From an uncultured Bacteroidales bacterium (GTDB taxonomy: Bacteria; Bacteroidota; Bacteroidia; Bacteroidales; UBA932), in NCBI GenBank assembly GCA_944323805.1, contig CALUTW010000010.1, positions 1-64,000 of the forward strand: DNA of 64,000 bases, read 5' to 3'. Of the stretch, positions 56,755-64,000 are shown piece by piece (the first letter of the stretch is position 1; each line of letters starts with the position of its first letter). The notes below the pieces were generated by a model. The model had not been told where the DNA came from and searched no databases. It was given only the letters and a program-made list of their open reading frames with translations. The translations under genes were made by a program, and so were the position numbers.

Positions 56755-56785
56755 TTGACAATGGCGCGGATTTTAGTTACCTTTG
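56755..56785 (+). promoter_or_regulatory. Promoter of dnaE
   Basis: TTG at 56755-56757 and TACCTTTG at 56778-56785 are separated by 20 bases. The expected start lies about 40 bases before the ATG at 56831 and excludes an in-frame ATG-like start at 56783. Confidence 0.75.
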
Positions 56786-56830
56786 CTCTCCTTTCACTTC
56801 AAGACACCGGAAACCCTAACATCACAAGCC

Positions 56831-59800
56831 ATGTCATTCGTACATCTTCATGTCCATACGCAATACTCGATCCTGGACGGCCAGTCGTCCATAGAAAACC
56901 TGTTTGACCGTGCTGATGAGCTTGGCATGCCCGGTCTGGCCATCACGGACCATGGCAACATGTACGGGGTAAAGGAATTCTTCAAATTCGCAAAGAAGCA
57001 TCCGAATGTAAAGCCAATAATCGGATGCGAGATATATGTTACCAACCATTACGACCACAAGCTGAAGGACAAGGACCACAGGTCATATTTCCACCTCATA
57101 CTTCTGGCAAAGAACTACAACGGCTACAGGAACCTGATGAAGATAGTCTCGACGGGGCATATTGAAGGCAGGTACTATGACAAGCCGAGGGTCAGCCATG
57201 AAGTGCTGGAGAAATACGCGAAAGACCTTATCTGCTGCTCCGCATGTATTGCAGGCGAGGTGCCGAGAAACATCATCGCCGGAGACATGGCTGCCGCAGA
57301 AAAAGCCCTGCAATGGCACAGGAACCTGTTCGGGGACGACTATTATCTGGAGGTGCAGCTTCACAGGACAGAGGTCCCGGGACAGTCGCAGGATGTCTAT
57401 GAACGCCAGAAGGCCGCCCTGGAGGGCATCATAGAGCTGTCGAAAAAGACGGGCGTCAAGATTGTGGCCACGAATGATGCGCATTTTGTAAGGAAAGAGG
57501 ACGGACCTGCACATGACAGGCTTATCTGTCTCACTACCAACGCATACCTTACTGACGAGAAACGGCTCAGATATACACAGCAGGAATACCTCAAGAGCGA
57601 GGAAGAAATGGCAGCACTCTTCCCCGACCATCCTGAATTCCTGTCCAACACGCTTGAAATCTGCGACAAAATAGAAAAGTACTCGATAGACAGGGACCAT
57701 GTCCTCCCGATTTTCAAGATTGACTCCGCATTCCTGAAAGATGTGGACAGGTATCTCGACATGTACAGGGAAGTCATCGATGCCGGAAGATGCGACAGCA
57801 AGGGAAACGACCGGGGAAAGGAGTTCACATATTCAGTCGCATACCTGTGCCATCTGTGCTACGAAGGGGCAAGAAGAAGATACGGGGAACTCAACGGAGA
57901 GCAGTCCGAGCGCATCGATTTCGAACTGAAGACAATCAGCAGGATGGGATTCCCGGACTACTTCCTCATTGTGCAGGACTTCATTGCGGCAGCCCGGAGC
58001 AAAGGCATATCAGTCGGCCCTGGCCGAGGGTCGGCAGCCGGTTCGGCAGTCGCATACTGTCTCGGGATCACGAATATAGACCCTATCAGGTACCAGCTCC
58101 TGTTCGAGCGTTTCCTCAATCCGGACAGGATATCGATGCCGGATATAGACATCGACTTCGATGATGACGGCCGTTACAGGGTCTTCAAATACGTTGAAGA
58201 CACTTACGGCAAGGACCATATATCCCATGTCATCACATTCGGCACAATGGCCGCAAAAATGGCCATAAAGGATGTCGCCCGCGTCAGCAACATGCCTATG
58301 GACGAGTCCAACAAGCTGACAAAGCTGATTCCGGACAAGCCTATAAAGGTAAAGGAAGTGCAGCAGATCCCTATGAAGGATGACGACGAGCTGGAAAAGG
58401 GATTCAAGATCGTGGAAAAGACTGAGGAAATCCCGGACCCGGAACATGAGGGAAAGACCGTCAAGGTCAAGAAAAAATACATGGAGGGCACCGTAGAGAA
58501 AGACTATAAGCCGACCCTGAAGAACTGCCTGAAATACATCCCTGAACTTAAGAATGAATATGAGAACGGTCCGGAACAGACCAGGGAGGTCCTGAAATAT
58601 GCCCTCCAGCTGGAAGGGACCGTGCGGCAGACAGGAGTACATGCCTGCGCAATGATTATCGGACGCGGAGACCTTACGGACTATATACCGATAAGTGTCG
58701 CCCCGGACAAGGCCACCGGAGAGGATGTATGGGTATCACAGTATGAGGGATGCTTCATCGAGGATGTGGGAATGCTTAAGATGGACTTCCTCGGACTCAA
58801 GACCCTGTCAATCATCAAGGAATGCCTGGAGAACATACGGAAGAGACACGGGATAGAAATAGACATCGAGAAAATCCCAATTGACGACGAGGAGACATAC
58901 AGGCTGTACGGACGCGGAGATACCAAGAGCGTGTTCCAGTTCGAGTCCGACGGCATGAAGCAATGGCTGCAGAGGCTCGAACCGACAAGATTCGAAGACC
59001 TCATCGCCATGAACGCCCTCTACAGACCGGGGCCTATGGACTATATCCCGTCATTCGTCGACAGGAAGCAGGGAAGGGAGAAAATAGAGTACGACCTTCC
59101 CGAGATGCAGGAATTCCTTGAGGACACATATGGCATTACCGTTTACCAGGAGCAGGTCATGCTCCTGTCGCAGAAGCTGGCAGGATTTACCAAGGGAGAG
59201 GCCGACAAGCTGCGTAAAGCCATGGGAAAGAAGCAGCTTGACGTCCTCGAATCACTGCACGACAAGTTCATAGCGGGCGGAAAGGCAAACGGGCACCCGG
59301 AAAAGGTACTCAAGAAAATCTGGAAAGACTGGAGAAAGTTTGCACAGTATGCATTCAATAAGTCCCATGCAACCTGCTACGCGTGGGTAAGCTACCAGAC
59401 GGGATACCTGAAGGCACATTATCCGGCGGAATTCCAGGCGGCCAACCTGAGCAAGAATCTCTCCAACATGGACGAGATCAAGAAAATCATGGATGACGCC
59501 AAGAAATCCAGGATAAAGGTCCTTAATCCGGATATAAATGAGAGTGACGCAAGGTTTACGGTCAACAAGGACGGCAATATCCGTTTCGGACTCGGAGGTA
59601 TCAAGGGATTCGGGGACAATATCGTAAAGGCCCTGCTCACAGAAAGGGAGGAGAACGGACTTTTCAAGGATATTTTCGATTTTGCGGAAAGGATGGCCGG
59701 CATAGTCAACAGGAAAGCCTATGAAGCCCTGCTCTATTCGGGGGCATTCGACAGCTTCGGGTTGAAAAGGTCGCAGTACATGCTTGACTGCGCCTCAGGG

Positions 59801-60631
59801 GACGTATTCCTTGATGCCATCCTGAGATATGCAGACCTGTACCGGAAAGATACGCTGGATGACAATGCAACACTGTTCGGAGCCGTAGAGGAGACAAAGC
59901 CCCAGCGCCCTGCCATACCTGAGATGTACGGGGAAGAAAATCTGCTGGAGCTGCTCCATAAGGAGAAGGAGCTGGTCGGGATGTACCTGTCGTCACATCC
60001 TCTGGACAGATATACATTCGAGATAGAGAATTTCACGACGTGCAGGCTGAACGGGCTTAAGGATGAAATCGAAAAGTGCGACAAGACCAGGACATCCCGC
60101 AATGCAAACATAGGGGGATTCATAACCAGTGTGACAGAGGGGACCAACCGGTTCGGAAAGCCTTACATGAAAGTGGAGCTTGAGGATTTCGACGGCAGCT
60201 ACGAGCTTGTCCTCAACGGCAAGGATATCGACTCATTCCGTAGCGGACTGCAGCAGAATCAGGCCGTATATATCGAAGGAAAGATCGAGGAGAAGTTCTT
60301 CAGGACACCGGAAATGAGAAAAGAGAAAGGAGACCCTCCATTCGATTTCAAGATAAAGAAGGTCATCCATTTAGGCAATGTAGTGGAAAACTATATCAAG
60401 GGCTTTACAATATTTATCAAGACATCGATGCTCAGCAGCGAATTCAGGGAAGATCTTGTAAACATTGTAAGGCACAATACGGGTTCGGTACCTCTTACGA
60501 TGTTCCTGGAGGACCCGGTAACAAATTACAAGATTGAATTCCTGTCAAGGAAGTTCAAGATATCCGTCAATATGCCTTTCATTGATGACCTCAAAGGGAT
60601 GAATATCCCTTACAAGGTCATCACGAAATGA
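56831..60631 (+). CDS. dnaE: DNA polymerase III alpha subunit
   Basis: The 1266-residue protein starts with a PHP domain (FVHLHVHTQYSILDG, then ITDHGNMYG), followed by the polymerase palm with VGPGRGSAAGS and the catalytic aspartates Asp438 and Asp440 in PDIDIDF. It continues with fingers (LYRPGPMDYIPSF, FNKSHATCYAWVSYQTGYLKAHY), a helix-hairpin-helix region (~880-950) and an OB domain (~1030-1110, NIGGFITSVTEGTNRFGKP). A 60-residue Lys/Glu-rich insert (~535-590: MKDDDELEKGF, KTVKVKKKYMEG) lies in the palm/fingers region. It is the replicative polymerase. The stop is 4 bases from the convergent nuclease-fold gene, with no terminator between them. Confidence 0.97.
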   Translation: MSFVHLHVHTQYSILDGQSSIENLFDRADELGMPGLAITDHGNMYGVKEFFKFAKKHPNVKPIIGCEIYVTNHYDHKLKDKDHRSYFHLILLAKNYNGYRNLMKIVSTGHIEGRYYDKPRVSHEVLEKYAKDLICCSACIAGEVPRNIIAGDMAAAEKALQWHRNLFGDDYYLEVQLHRTEVPGQSQDVYERQKAALEGIIELSKKTGVKIVATNDAHFVRKEDGPAHDRLICLTTNAYLTDEKRLRYTQQEYLKSEEEMAALFPDHPEFLSNTLEICDKIEKYSIDRDHVLPIFKIDSAFLKDVDRYLDMYREVIDAGRCDSKGNDRGKEFTYSVAYLCHLCYEGARRRYGELNGEQSERIDFELKTISRMGFPDYFLIVQDFIAAARSKGISVGPGRGSAAGSAVAYCLGITNIDPIRYQLLFERFLNPDRISMPDIDIDFDDDGRYRVFKYVEDTYGKDHISHVITFGTMAAKMAIKDVARVSNMPMDESNKLTKLIPDKPIKVKEVQQIPMKDDDELEKGFKIVEKTEEIPDPEHEGKTVKVKKKYMEGTVEKDYKPTLKNCLKYIPELKNEYENGPEQTREVLKYALQLEGTVRQTGVHACAMIIGRGDLTDYIPISVAPDKATGEDVWVSQYEGCFIEDVGMLKMDFLGLKTLSIIKECLENIRKRHGIEIDIEKIPIDDEETYRLYGRGDTKSVFQFESDGMKQWLQRLEPTRFEDLIAMNALYRPGPMDYIPSFVDRKQGREKIEYDLPEMQEFLEDTYGITVYQEQVMLLSQKLAGFTKGEADKLRKAMGKKQLDVLESLHDKFIAGGKANGHPEKVLKKIWKDWRKFAQYAFNKSHATCYAWVSYQTGYLKAHYPAEFQAANLSKNLSNMDEIKKIMDDAKKSRIKVLNPDINESDARFTVNKDGNIRFGLGGIKGFGDNIVKALLTEREENGLFKDIFDFAERMAGIVNRKAYEALLYSGAFDSFGLKRSQYMLDCASGDVFLDAILRYADLYRKDTLDDNATLFGAVEETKPQRPAIPEMYGEENLLELLHKEKELVGMYLSSHPLDRYTFEIENFTTCRLNGLKDEIEKCDKTRTSRNANIGGFITSVTEGTNRFGKPYMKVELEDFDGSYELVLNGKDIDSFRSGLQQNQAVYIEGKIEEKFFRTPEMRKEKGDPPFDFKIKKVIHLGNVVENYIKGFTIFIKTSMLSSEFREDLVNIVRHNTGSVPLTMFLEDPVTNYKIEFLSRKFKISVNMPFIDDLKGMNIPYKVITK

Positions 60632-60635
60632 AAGG

Positions 60636-61487
60636 TCAGAACCCAAGCACCGCTTCTACAGGATAATGGTCGGATATGAACGGCCATTCCCCGAATTTCT
60701 GTGTCACTGTCCTGAACTCGGGACATGACCTGAACCCGGAATAGTATATATAGTCGATGATGTCAGACGACTTTCCCCAGTTGTTGTAGGTGGCGTGGCT
60801 GTCGGTCTTTTCCGCATATATGCGGGCGCTCTTCATCATATTGTCGAGCCTGTCAAGGACCGGATCCCCGGGCTTTACATTGAAATCCCCGGTCAGGATG
60901 ACAGGGAGACCTGAGGTATTGAGCTCTGCAATCCTGTCCATGATAAGGGCAAGGCCTTTTTCCTGAGCCTGCTTCCCTACGTGGTCAAGGTGCGTATTGA
61001 CATAAAGGAAGCTGTTTCCAGTCCTCCTGTCCTTCATTATGGCCCATGTCGCAGTCCTCTTGCATGCAGCATCCCAGCCGACAGAAGGTTCATCAGGGGT
61101 CTCAGAGAGCCAGAATGTCCCCCATTTTTTTAACGATACCGTCTTCCTGTTGTACAGGATAGACATGTGCTCCCCGTCTTTCTTCCCGTCTTCCCGGCCT
61201 ACTCCTGCCGCCTTATAGTCACGGAGATTCTCCGTCAGAAACAGTACCTGATAATAATAGGCCTCCTGAAGCCCGAGAATATCCGGCTTGAGCTCATTTA
61301 TCATGAGCAGGGAGGCAGGACATCTGTACTGCCATGAATTGGTGCCGTCATTGGCCTCCCCGTTCCTTATGTTCATGGATATTACCTTGAGGGTCCCGCT
61401 TTCTCCTGCCCCGGCAACCGCAACTGCCGCAGAGACACATAGTCCTGCCAACACGAGGGCGGCAGCCAATATTTTCCTTGCCTTCAT
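60636..61487 (-). CDS. Secreted endonuclease/exonuclease/phosphatase-family protein
   Basis: The 283-residue protein has a signal peptide (MKARKILAAALVLAG, cleavage near AVAGAGE). The EEP fold is intact: KVISMNIRNGEAND (metal-binding Asn), GLQEAYYYQ (Glu), YVNTHLDHVG, LTGDFNVKPGDP and the final SDHYPVEA with the catalytic His/Asp. Members hydrolyse phosphodiester bonds of nucleic acids, inositol phosphates or lipids; secreted forms in this phylum are mostly uncharacterised. It begins 35 bases after the tpx stop and is probably co-transcribed with it. The ATG at 61487 is preferred because it begins the signal peptide. Confidence 0.88.
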   Translation of the reverse strand: MKARKILAAALVLAGLCVSAAVAVAGAGESGTLKVISMNIRNGEANDGTNSWQYRCPASLLMINELKPDILGLQEAYYYQVLFLTENLRDYKAAGVGREDGKKDGEHMSILYNRKTVSLKKWGTFWLSETPDEPSVGWDAACKRTATWAIMKDRRTGNSFLYVNTHLDHVGKQAQEKGLALIMDRIAELNTSGLPVILTGDFNVKPGDPVLDRLDNMMKSARIYAEKTDSHATYNNWGKSSDIIDYIYYSGFRSCPEFRTVTQKFGEWPFISDHYPVEAVLGF

Positions 61488-61522
61488 ATACCTGCTGACA
61501 AAATTCATTTCAACTGCCCGCT

Positions 61523-62023
61523 CTACTTCAGGACCTTAAGCGCGGCATCATAGTCCGGCTCATCGGTCACTTCCGGCACAAGCTGTTCATAGACAATCTT
61601 TCCCTCTTCATCGATAATGATGACGGCCCTTGCAAGAAGCCCCTTCAGCGGCCCTTCTGCCATTGCAAGTCCGTATCTCTCATCGAAATGATGGCACCGG
61701 AAGACTGACAGAGGCACAACATCGTCAAGTCCCTCGGTGCTGCAGAACCTCGACTGGGCAAACGGAAGGTCCTTTGAGACGCATAGAACCACCGTATTGT
61801 CAAGCGAGGAGGCCTCCTTGTTGAATCTTCGTACCGAAGCGGCACATACCGGAGTGTCGAGACTCGGGAAAATATTAAGTATTACCCTCTTTCCGAGGAA
61901 ATCAGGGAGATGGACCGTTGTAAGGTCGCCTTTGACGCCACCGAACCGGGGAGCCTGCGTCCCTGTTGCCGGCAAATCTCCGCAAAGCTTCACGGGAGTC
62001 CCTTTGAATGTAACTGCTGCCAT
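61523..62023 (-). CDS. tpx: Thiol peroxidase (Tpx, atypical 2-Cys peroxiredoxin)
   Basis: The 166-residue protein has the Tpx active site with peroxidatic Cys60 in PSLDTPVCAASVRRFN and resolving Cys94 in SRFCSTEGL, 34 residues apart as in E. coli Tpx. It reduces hydrogen peroxide and organic peroxides using thioredoxin, in the cytoplasm. The length is standard. It heads a two-gene unit with the EEP-family gene, behind a consensus promoter and an 80-base leader with a stable hairpin. Confidence 0.96.
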   Translation of the reverse strand: MAAVTFKGTPVKLCGDLPATGTQAPRFGGVKGDLTTVHLPDFLGKRVILNIFPSLDTPVCAASVRRFNKEASSLDNTVVLCVSKDLPFAQSRFCSTEGLDDVVPLSVFRCHHFDERYGLAMAEGPLKGLLARAVIIIDEEGKIVYEQLVPEVTDEPDYDAALKVLK

Positions 62024-62059
62024 ATCTTTGACAATTGAAATTAAACTTCACTGCATTTG

Positions 62060-62087
62060 CCGGCAGCCCTGTTCATGGCACTGCCGG
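62060..62087 (-). promoter_or_regulatory. Hairpin in the tpx leader
   Basis: CCGGCAG (62060-62066) and CTGCCGG (62081-62087) form a perfect 7-bp stem with a 14-base loop, about 35 bases before the tpx ATG. No T-run follows, so it is more likely an mRNA structure than a terminator. Confidence 0.45.
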
Positions 62088-62100
62088 ACGCAGACAATAT

Positions 62101-62131
62101 CAAAATTATAAATAAATTCAACAAAATGCAA
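62101..62131 (-). promoter_or_regulatory. Promoter of tpx
   Basis: On the minus strand TTG at 62129-62131 and TAATTTTG at 62101-62108 are separated by 20 bases. The leader is about 75 bases long. Confidence 0.7.
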
Positions 62132-62181
62132 TCGCATGGAGAAAAGGGCATGAAAGGGATAAAGGGGCATAATATGACAAG

Positions 62182-62189
62182 TATTTTTG
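62182..62189 (+). promoter_or_regulatory. -7 element (TATTTTTG) of the ThiL-like gene
   Basis: This is an exact TAnnTTTG match 54 bases before the ATG at 62244. There is no clear -33 TTG at the usual distance. Confidence 0.5.
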
Positions 62190-62243
62190 CTGGAGAATTT
62201 ATTATTGACTATTTTTATTGTCTGCAGAAAATAAACTATTGCC

Positions 62244-63248
62244 ATGGCAGAAGAGAATTTCACTGAAATGGGCCGCATTGAAGCTATCGCGCGGCTTTTC
62301 GAGGGTACAGGATACAGTCCCTGGGACGGATGCTCATTTGATGCCGGAAGAAACGGCGGCATTGTGCATACAGCCTCAAAAGTGATGCTTGAAGGAATAG
62401 ATTTCGACCTTGTCTATTTTCCGCTCAAGCATCTCGGGTATAAAAGCGTAATAGCCGTAACCGGGGAACTATATGCGGCAATGGCCAGGCCTGAGACATT
62501 GTCAGTGACTCTCGGACTGTCCTCAAAGCTTGATTTCAGCCAGACAAAGGAAATCTGGGAAGGCATCGTGACTGCATCGAAAGAGCATTCCATATCAAGA
62601 CTTTCCCTCGACCTCGTCCCTTCAAAGAACGGACTCTGCATAGCTGTATCGGCGACAGGATTCACATCCGGACTGACGGCAAAAAGAAGGATGCCCGCAA
62701 AAAGCATGGACCTCATATGCATATCGGACAACCTCGGGGCAGCATTCATGGGGATGCAGGTCCTGGAGCGGGAGAAAAGGAAATTCTCCTCCTCGGACGG
62801 CAACGGCCCGCAACCGGACCTGAATGACTACAGACATCTCGTAGGGGCATATCTGAAGCCTGAAATCAATCCTGCAATTGTAGGACAGCTCGAAGAGGCG
62901 GAAATCATCCCTTCATACGGATATCTTGTGACAAGAGGGCTGTCAGATGCCGTAAAAAGGCTTGTAAGGGACAGCGGCCTCGGCGCAAAGGTATACGTCG
63001 ACAGGATACCTTTCCCGGGAAAGATGTTCGACCTCGGAAAGGAATTCAACATAGACCCCGTATCGGCAGCCCTCAATGGAGGAGACGACTACAGGCTAAT
63101 GTTCACAATACCGATAGGAAAACACGACAGGTTCAGGAAGGATTTCCAGGTCTATGACATCATCGGACACCTTGCAAAGCCTGAGGTAGGAGCCGTAATA
63201 GTCACTCCAGACGGCGTGGAGTTCCCGATGAAGGCTCAGGGATGGTAA
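62244..63248 (+). CDS. ThiL-like (AIR synthase-related) protein with eroded active site
   Basis: The 334-residue protein aligns over its whole length with Bacteroidales thiamine-monophosphate kinase as I remember it: MLEGIDFDL, PLKHLGYKS, DLICISDNLGAAFMGMQVLEREK, LKPEINPAIV, ALNGGDDYRLMFTIP and the final MKAQGW. The kinase phosphorylates thiamine monophosphate using ATP and magnesium. Here the expected nucleotide and metal motifs are changed: GDDAAV becomes WDGCSF (~27-32), TTD becomes TAS (43-45), the SD pair becomes GE (74-75), GGD becomes SLD (121-123) and SDGL becomes TRGL (230-233). Only GGDDY (279-283) and one Asp look normal. It may be a non-catalytic paralogue or have a new role. It is followed by the DUF4923 gene after 34 bases. 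Confidence 0.75.
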   Translation: MAEENFTEMGRIEAIARLFEGTGYSPWDGCSFDAGRNGGIVHTASKVMLEGIDFDLVYFPLKHLGYKSVIAVTGELYAAMARPETLSVTLGLSSKLDFSQTKEIWEGIVTASKEHSISRLSLDLVPSKNGLCIAVSATGFTSGLTAKRRMPAKSMDLICISDNLGAAFMGMQVLEREKRKFSSSDGNGPQPDLNDYRHLVGAYLKPEINPAIVGQLEEAEIIPSYGYLVTRGLSDAVKRLVRDSGLGAKVYVDRIPFPGKMFDLGKEFNIDPVSAALNGGDDYRLMFTIPIGKHDRFRKDFQVYDIIGHLAKPEVGAVIVTPDGVEFPMKAQGW

Positions 63249-63282
63249 ATCAGGACATGACAGACAGATTCAGTACGAAGAT

Positions 63283-63969
63283 ATGATGAAACCGGTAATT
63301 GCAATCGTGACCATAATGGTATCAGGCATCCTTTCAGGACATTGTGCATATGCACAGTCCTTCAGGGACCTGCTGGATAAAGGCAAGGAAATGCTGGACA
63401 ACAGCAATGTCGGAGATATTGCGGCAGACATAATATCAGGTACGGGCAACGGCCTGACTGCGGAGAACATATGCGGGACATGGAACTATGTCGGCACGGC
63501 CATAAGATTCACAAGCGATAATGCCCTGGCTGATGCCGCCTCAGTCCTTGCGTCCAAGGAAATTGAAGAGAAACTTGACGGATACCTGCAGAAAATCGGA
63601 TTGAAGGAAGGTGCATTTTCATATACATTCAACCAGGACAGCACATTCTCGACAACATTCCTTAAGCAGGACCTGAAAGGGACATATTCAATATCAGACG
63701 GGGATATAATTGAACTCAGATACGGGAAAAGCGACAAATTCGACTTTATGCATCTGTCCCCATCCGTAAGCATCAGTGCCTGGTCGGCGGAATTCCTCTT
63801 CAATGCGGACAAGCTGCTCGACTTCATCGGCAAGATATCCTCAACTTCCGGGAATTCAACGCTCAAATCCCTTTCGGAGATTGCCGGACAGTTTGACGGG
63901 ATGAAAATCGGATTTGAACTGAAAAGAGACGGACAGAGTACCGCAGATTTCCGGCGGATTTCAATGTAG
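63283..63969 (+). CDS. DUF4923 secreted protein
   Basis: The 228-residue protein has a signal peptide (cleavage near CAYAQS), a short helical part (SFRDLLDKGKEMLDN) and a lipocalin-like beta body starting with ICGTWNYVGTAIRF, the pattern of the DUF4923 family. Sequences of this kind are restricted to Bacteroidales and have no known function. It probably shares a transcript with the ThiL-like gene. The remaining 31 bases of the window hold nothing recognisable. Confidence 0.82.
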   Translation: MMKPVIAIVTIMVSGILSGHCAYAQSFRDLLDKGKEMLDNSNVGDIAADIISGTGNGLTAENICGTWNYVGTAIRFTSDNALADAASVLASKEIEEKLDGYLQKIGLKEGAFSYTFNQDSTFSTTFLKQDLKGTYSISDGDIIELRYGKSDKFDFMHLSPSVSISAWSAEFLFNADKLLDFIGKISSTSGNSTLKSLSEIAGQFDGMKIGFELKRDGQSTADFRRISM

Positions 63970-64000
63970 ACACATACGCACTGCTGAAAACAACAGAGGC

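Noticed and set aside
62023..62030. Plus-strand TATCTTTG next to the tpx start as a promoter
   Set aside because: It lies over 200 bases from the next plus-strand gene, which has a nearer -7 element at 62182.
1..64000. CRISPR arrays, insertion sequences and rRNA genes
   Set aside because: No spaced direct repeats, transposase motifs or rRNA segments were seen on reading both strands.

Overview
The window is a chromosomal segment of a Bacteroidales (Bacteroidota) bacterium. The evidence is a SusC/SusD pair with a hybrid two-component regulator, S46 and S9 dipeptidyl peptidases, a fused SecDF, a fimbrillin/FISUMP lipoprotein, DUF4876 and DUF4923 proteins, a PheS with the Cys-rich insert I associate with this phylum, and many promoters of the Bacteroides type (-33 TTTG or TTG, 19-21 bp, -7 TAnnTTTG). 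Shine-Dalgarno sequences are mostly weak. I cannot assign a genus. No phage, insertion sequence, CRISPR array or rRNA operon was recognised.

0-8.5 kb: a gene-poor left edge, then an AAA/DUF4143 ATPase whose base use looks unlike the rest. A WYL regulator with a strong palindrome over its transcription start runs convergently to it. Then comes an operon of a DUF3298 lipoprotein, a dipeptidyl peptidase IV and an atypical O6-alkylguanine methyltransferase. 8.5-15 kb (minus): TetR regulator, adaptor, RND pump and TolC channel form an efflux operon that probably continues into an acyl-CoA synthetase. A tRNA-Gly and a possible small transcript follow. 15.3-21.5 kb (minus): pheS, a nitroreductase, a small secreted protein, and a translationally coupled pair of secreted peptidases (C69 then S46).

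21.7-29 kb (plus): a four-gene envelope operon (TonB-dependent receptor, DUF4876 lipoprotein, outer-membrane barrel, fimbrillin/FISUMP lipoprotein) of unknown substrate. 29-34.4 kb (minus): a ClpB without its N-terminal domain, and an operon of sigma-54 activator, LptE, a TPR-like protein and SecG. 34.5-37.9 kb: a TPR/OmpA-like lipoprotein with codon use suggesting high expression, an alpha-L-fucosidase and tRNA-Ser.

37.9-50.2 kb is a polysaccharide utilisation locus: hybrid two-component regulator, SusC, SusD, GH5 with a C-terminal carbohydrate-binding module, and GH2. The regulator is broken in this sequence by a one-base frameshift at the N-box of its kinase domain. 50.3-64 kb: a FloA/NfeD/propeller membrane operon, secDF, dnaE, a nuclease-fold secreted protein, thiol peroxidase, a ThiL-like protein that has lost most expected active-site residues, and a DUF4923 protein.

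Much of the window serves the envelope: nutrient capture (peptidases, TonB receptors, glycosidases), export (SecDF, SecG, LptE, RND pump) and membrane organisation (FloA/NfeD). The points most worth following up are the frameshifted regulator, the uncharacterised TonB/DUF4876/barrel/FISUMP operon, the eroded ThiL-like protein, the N-domain-less ClpB and the possible small RNA near 15.2 kb.
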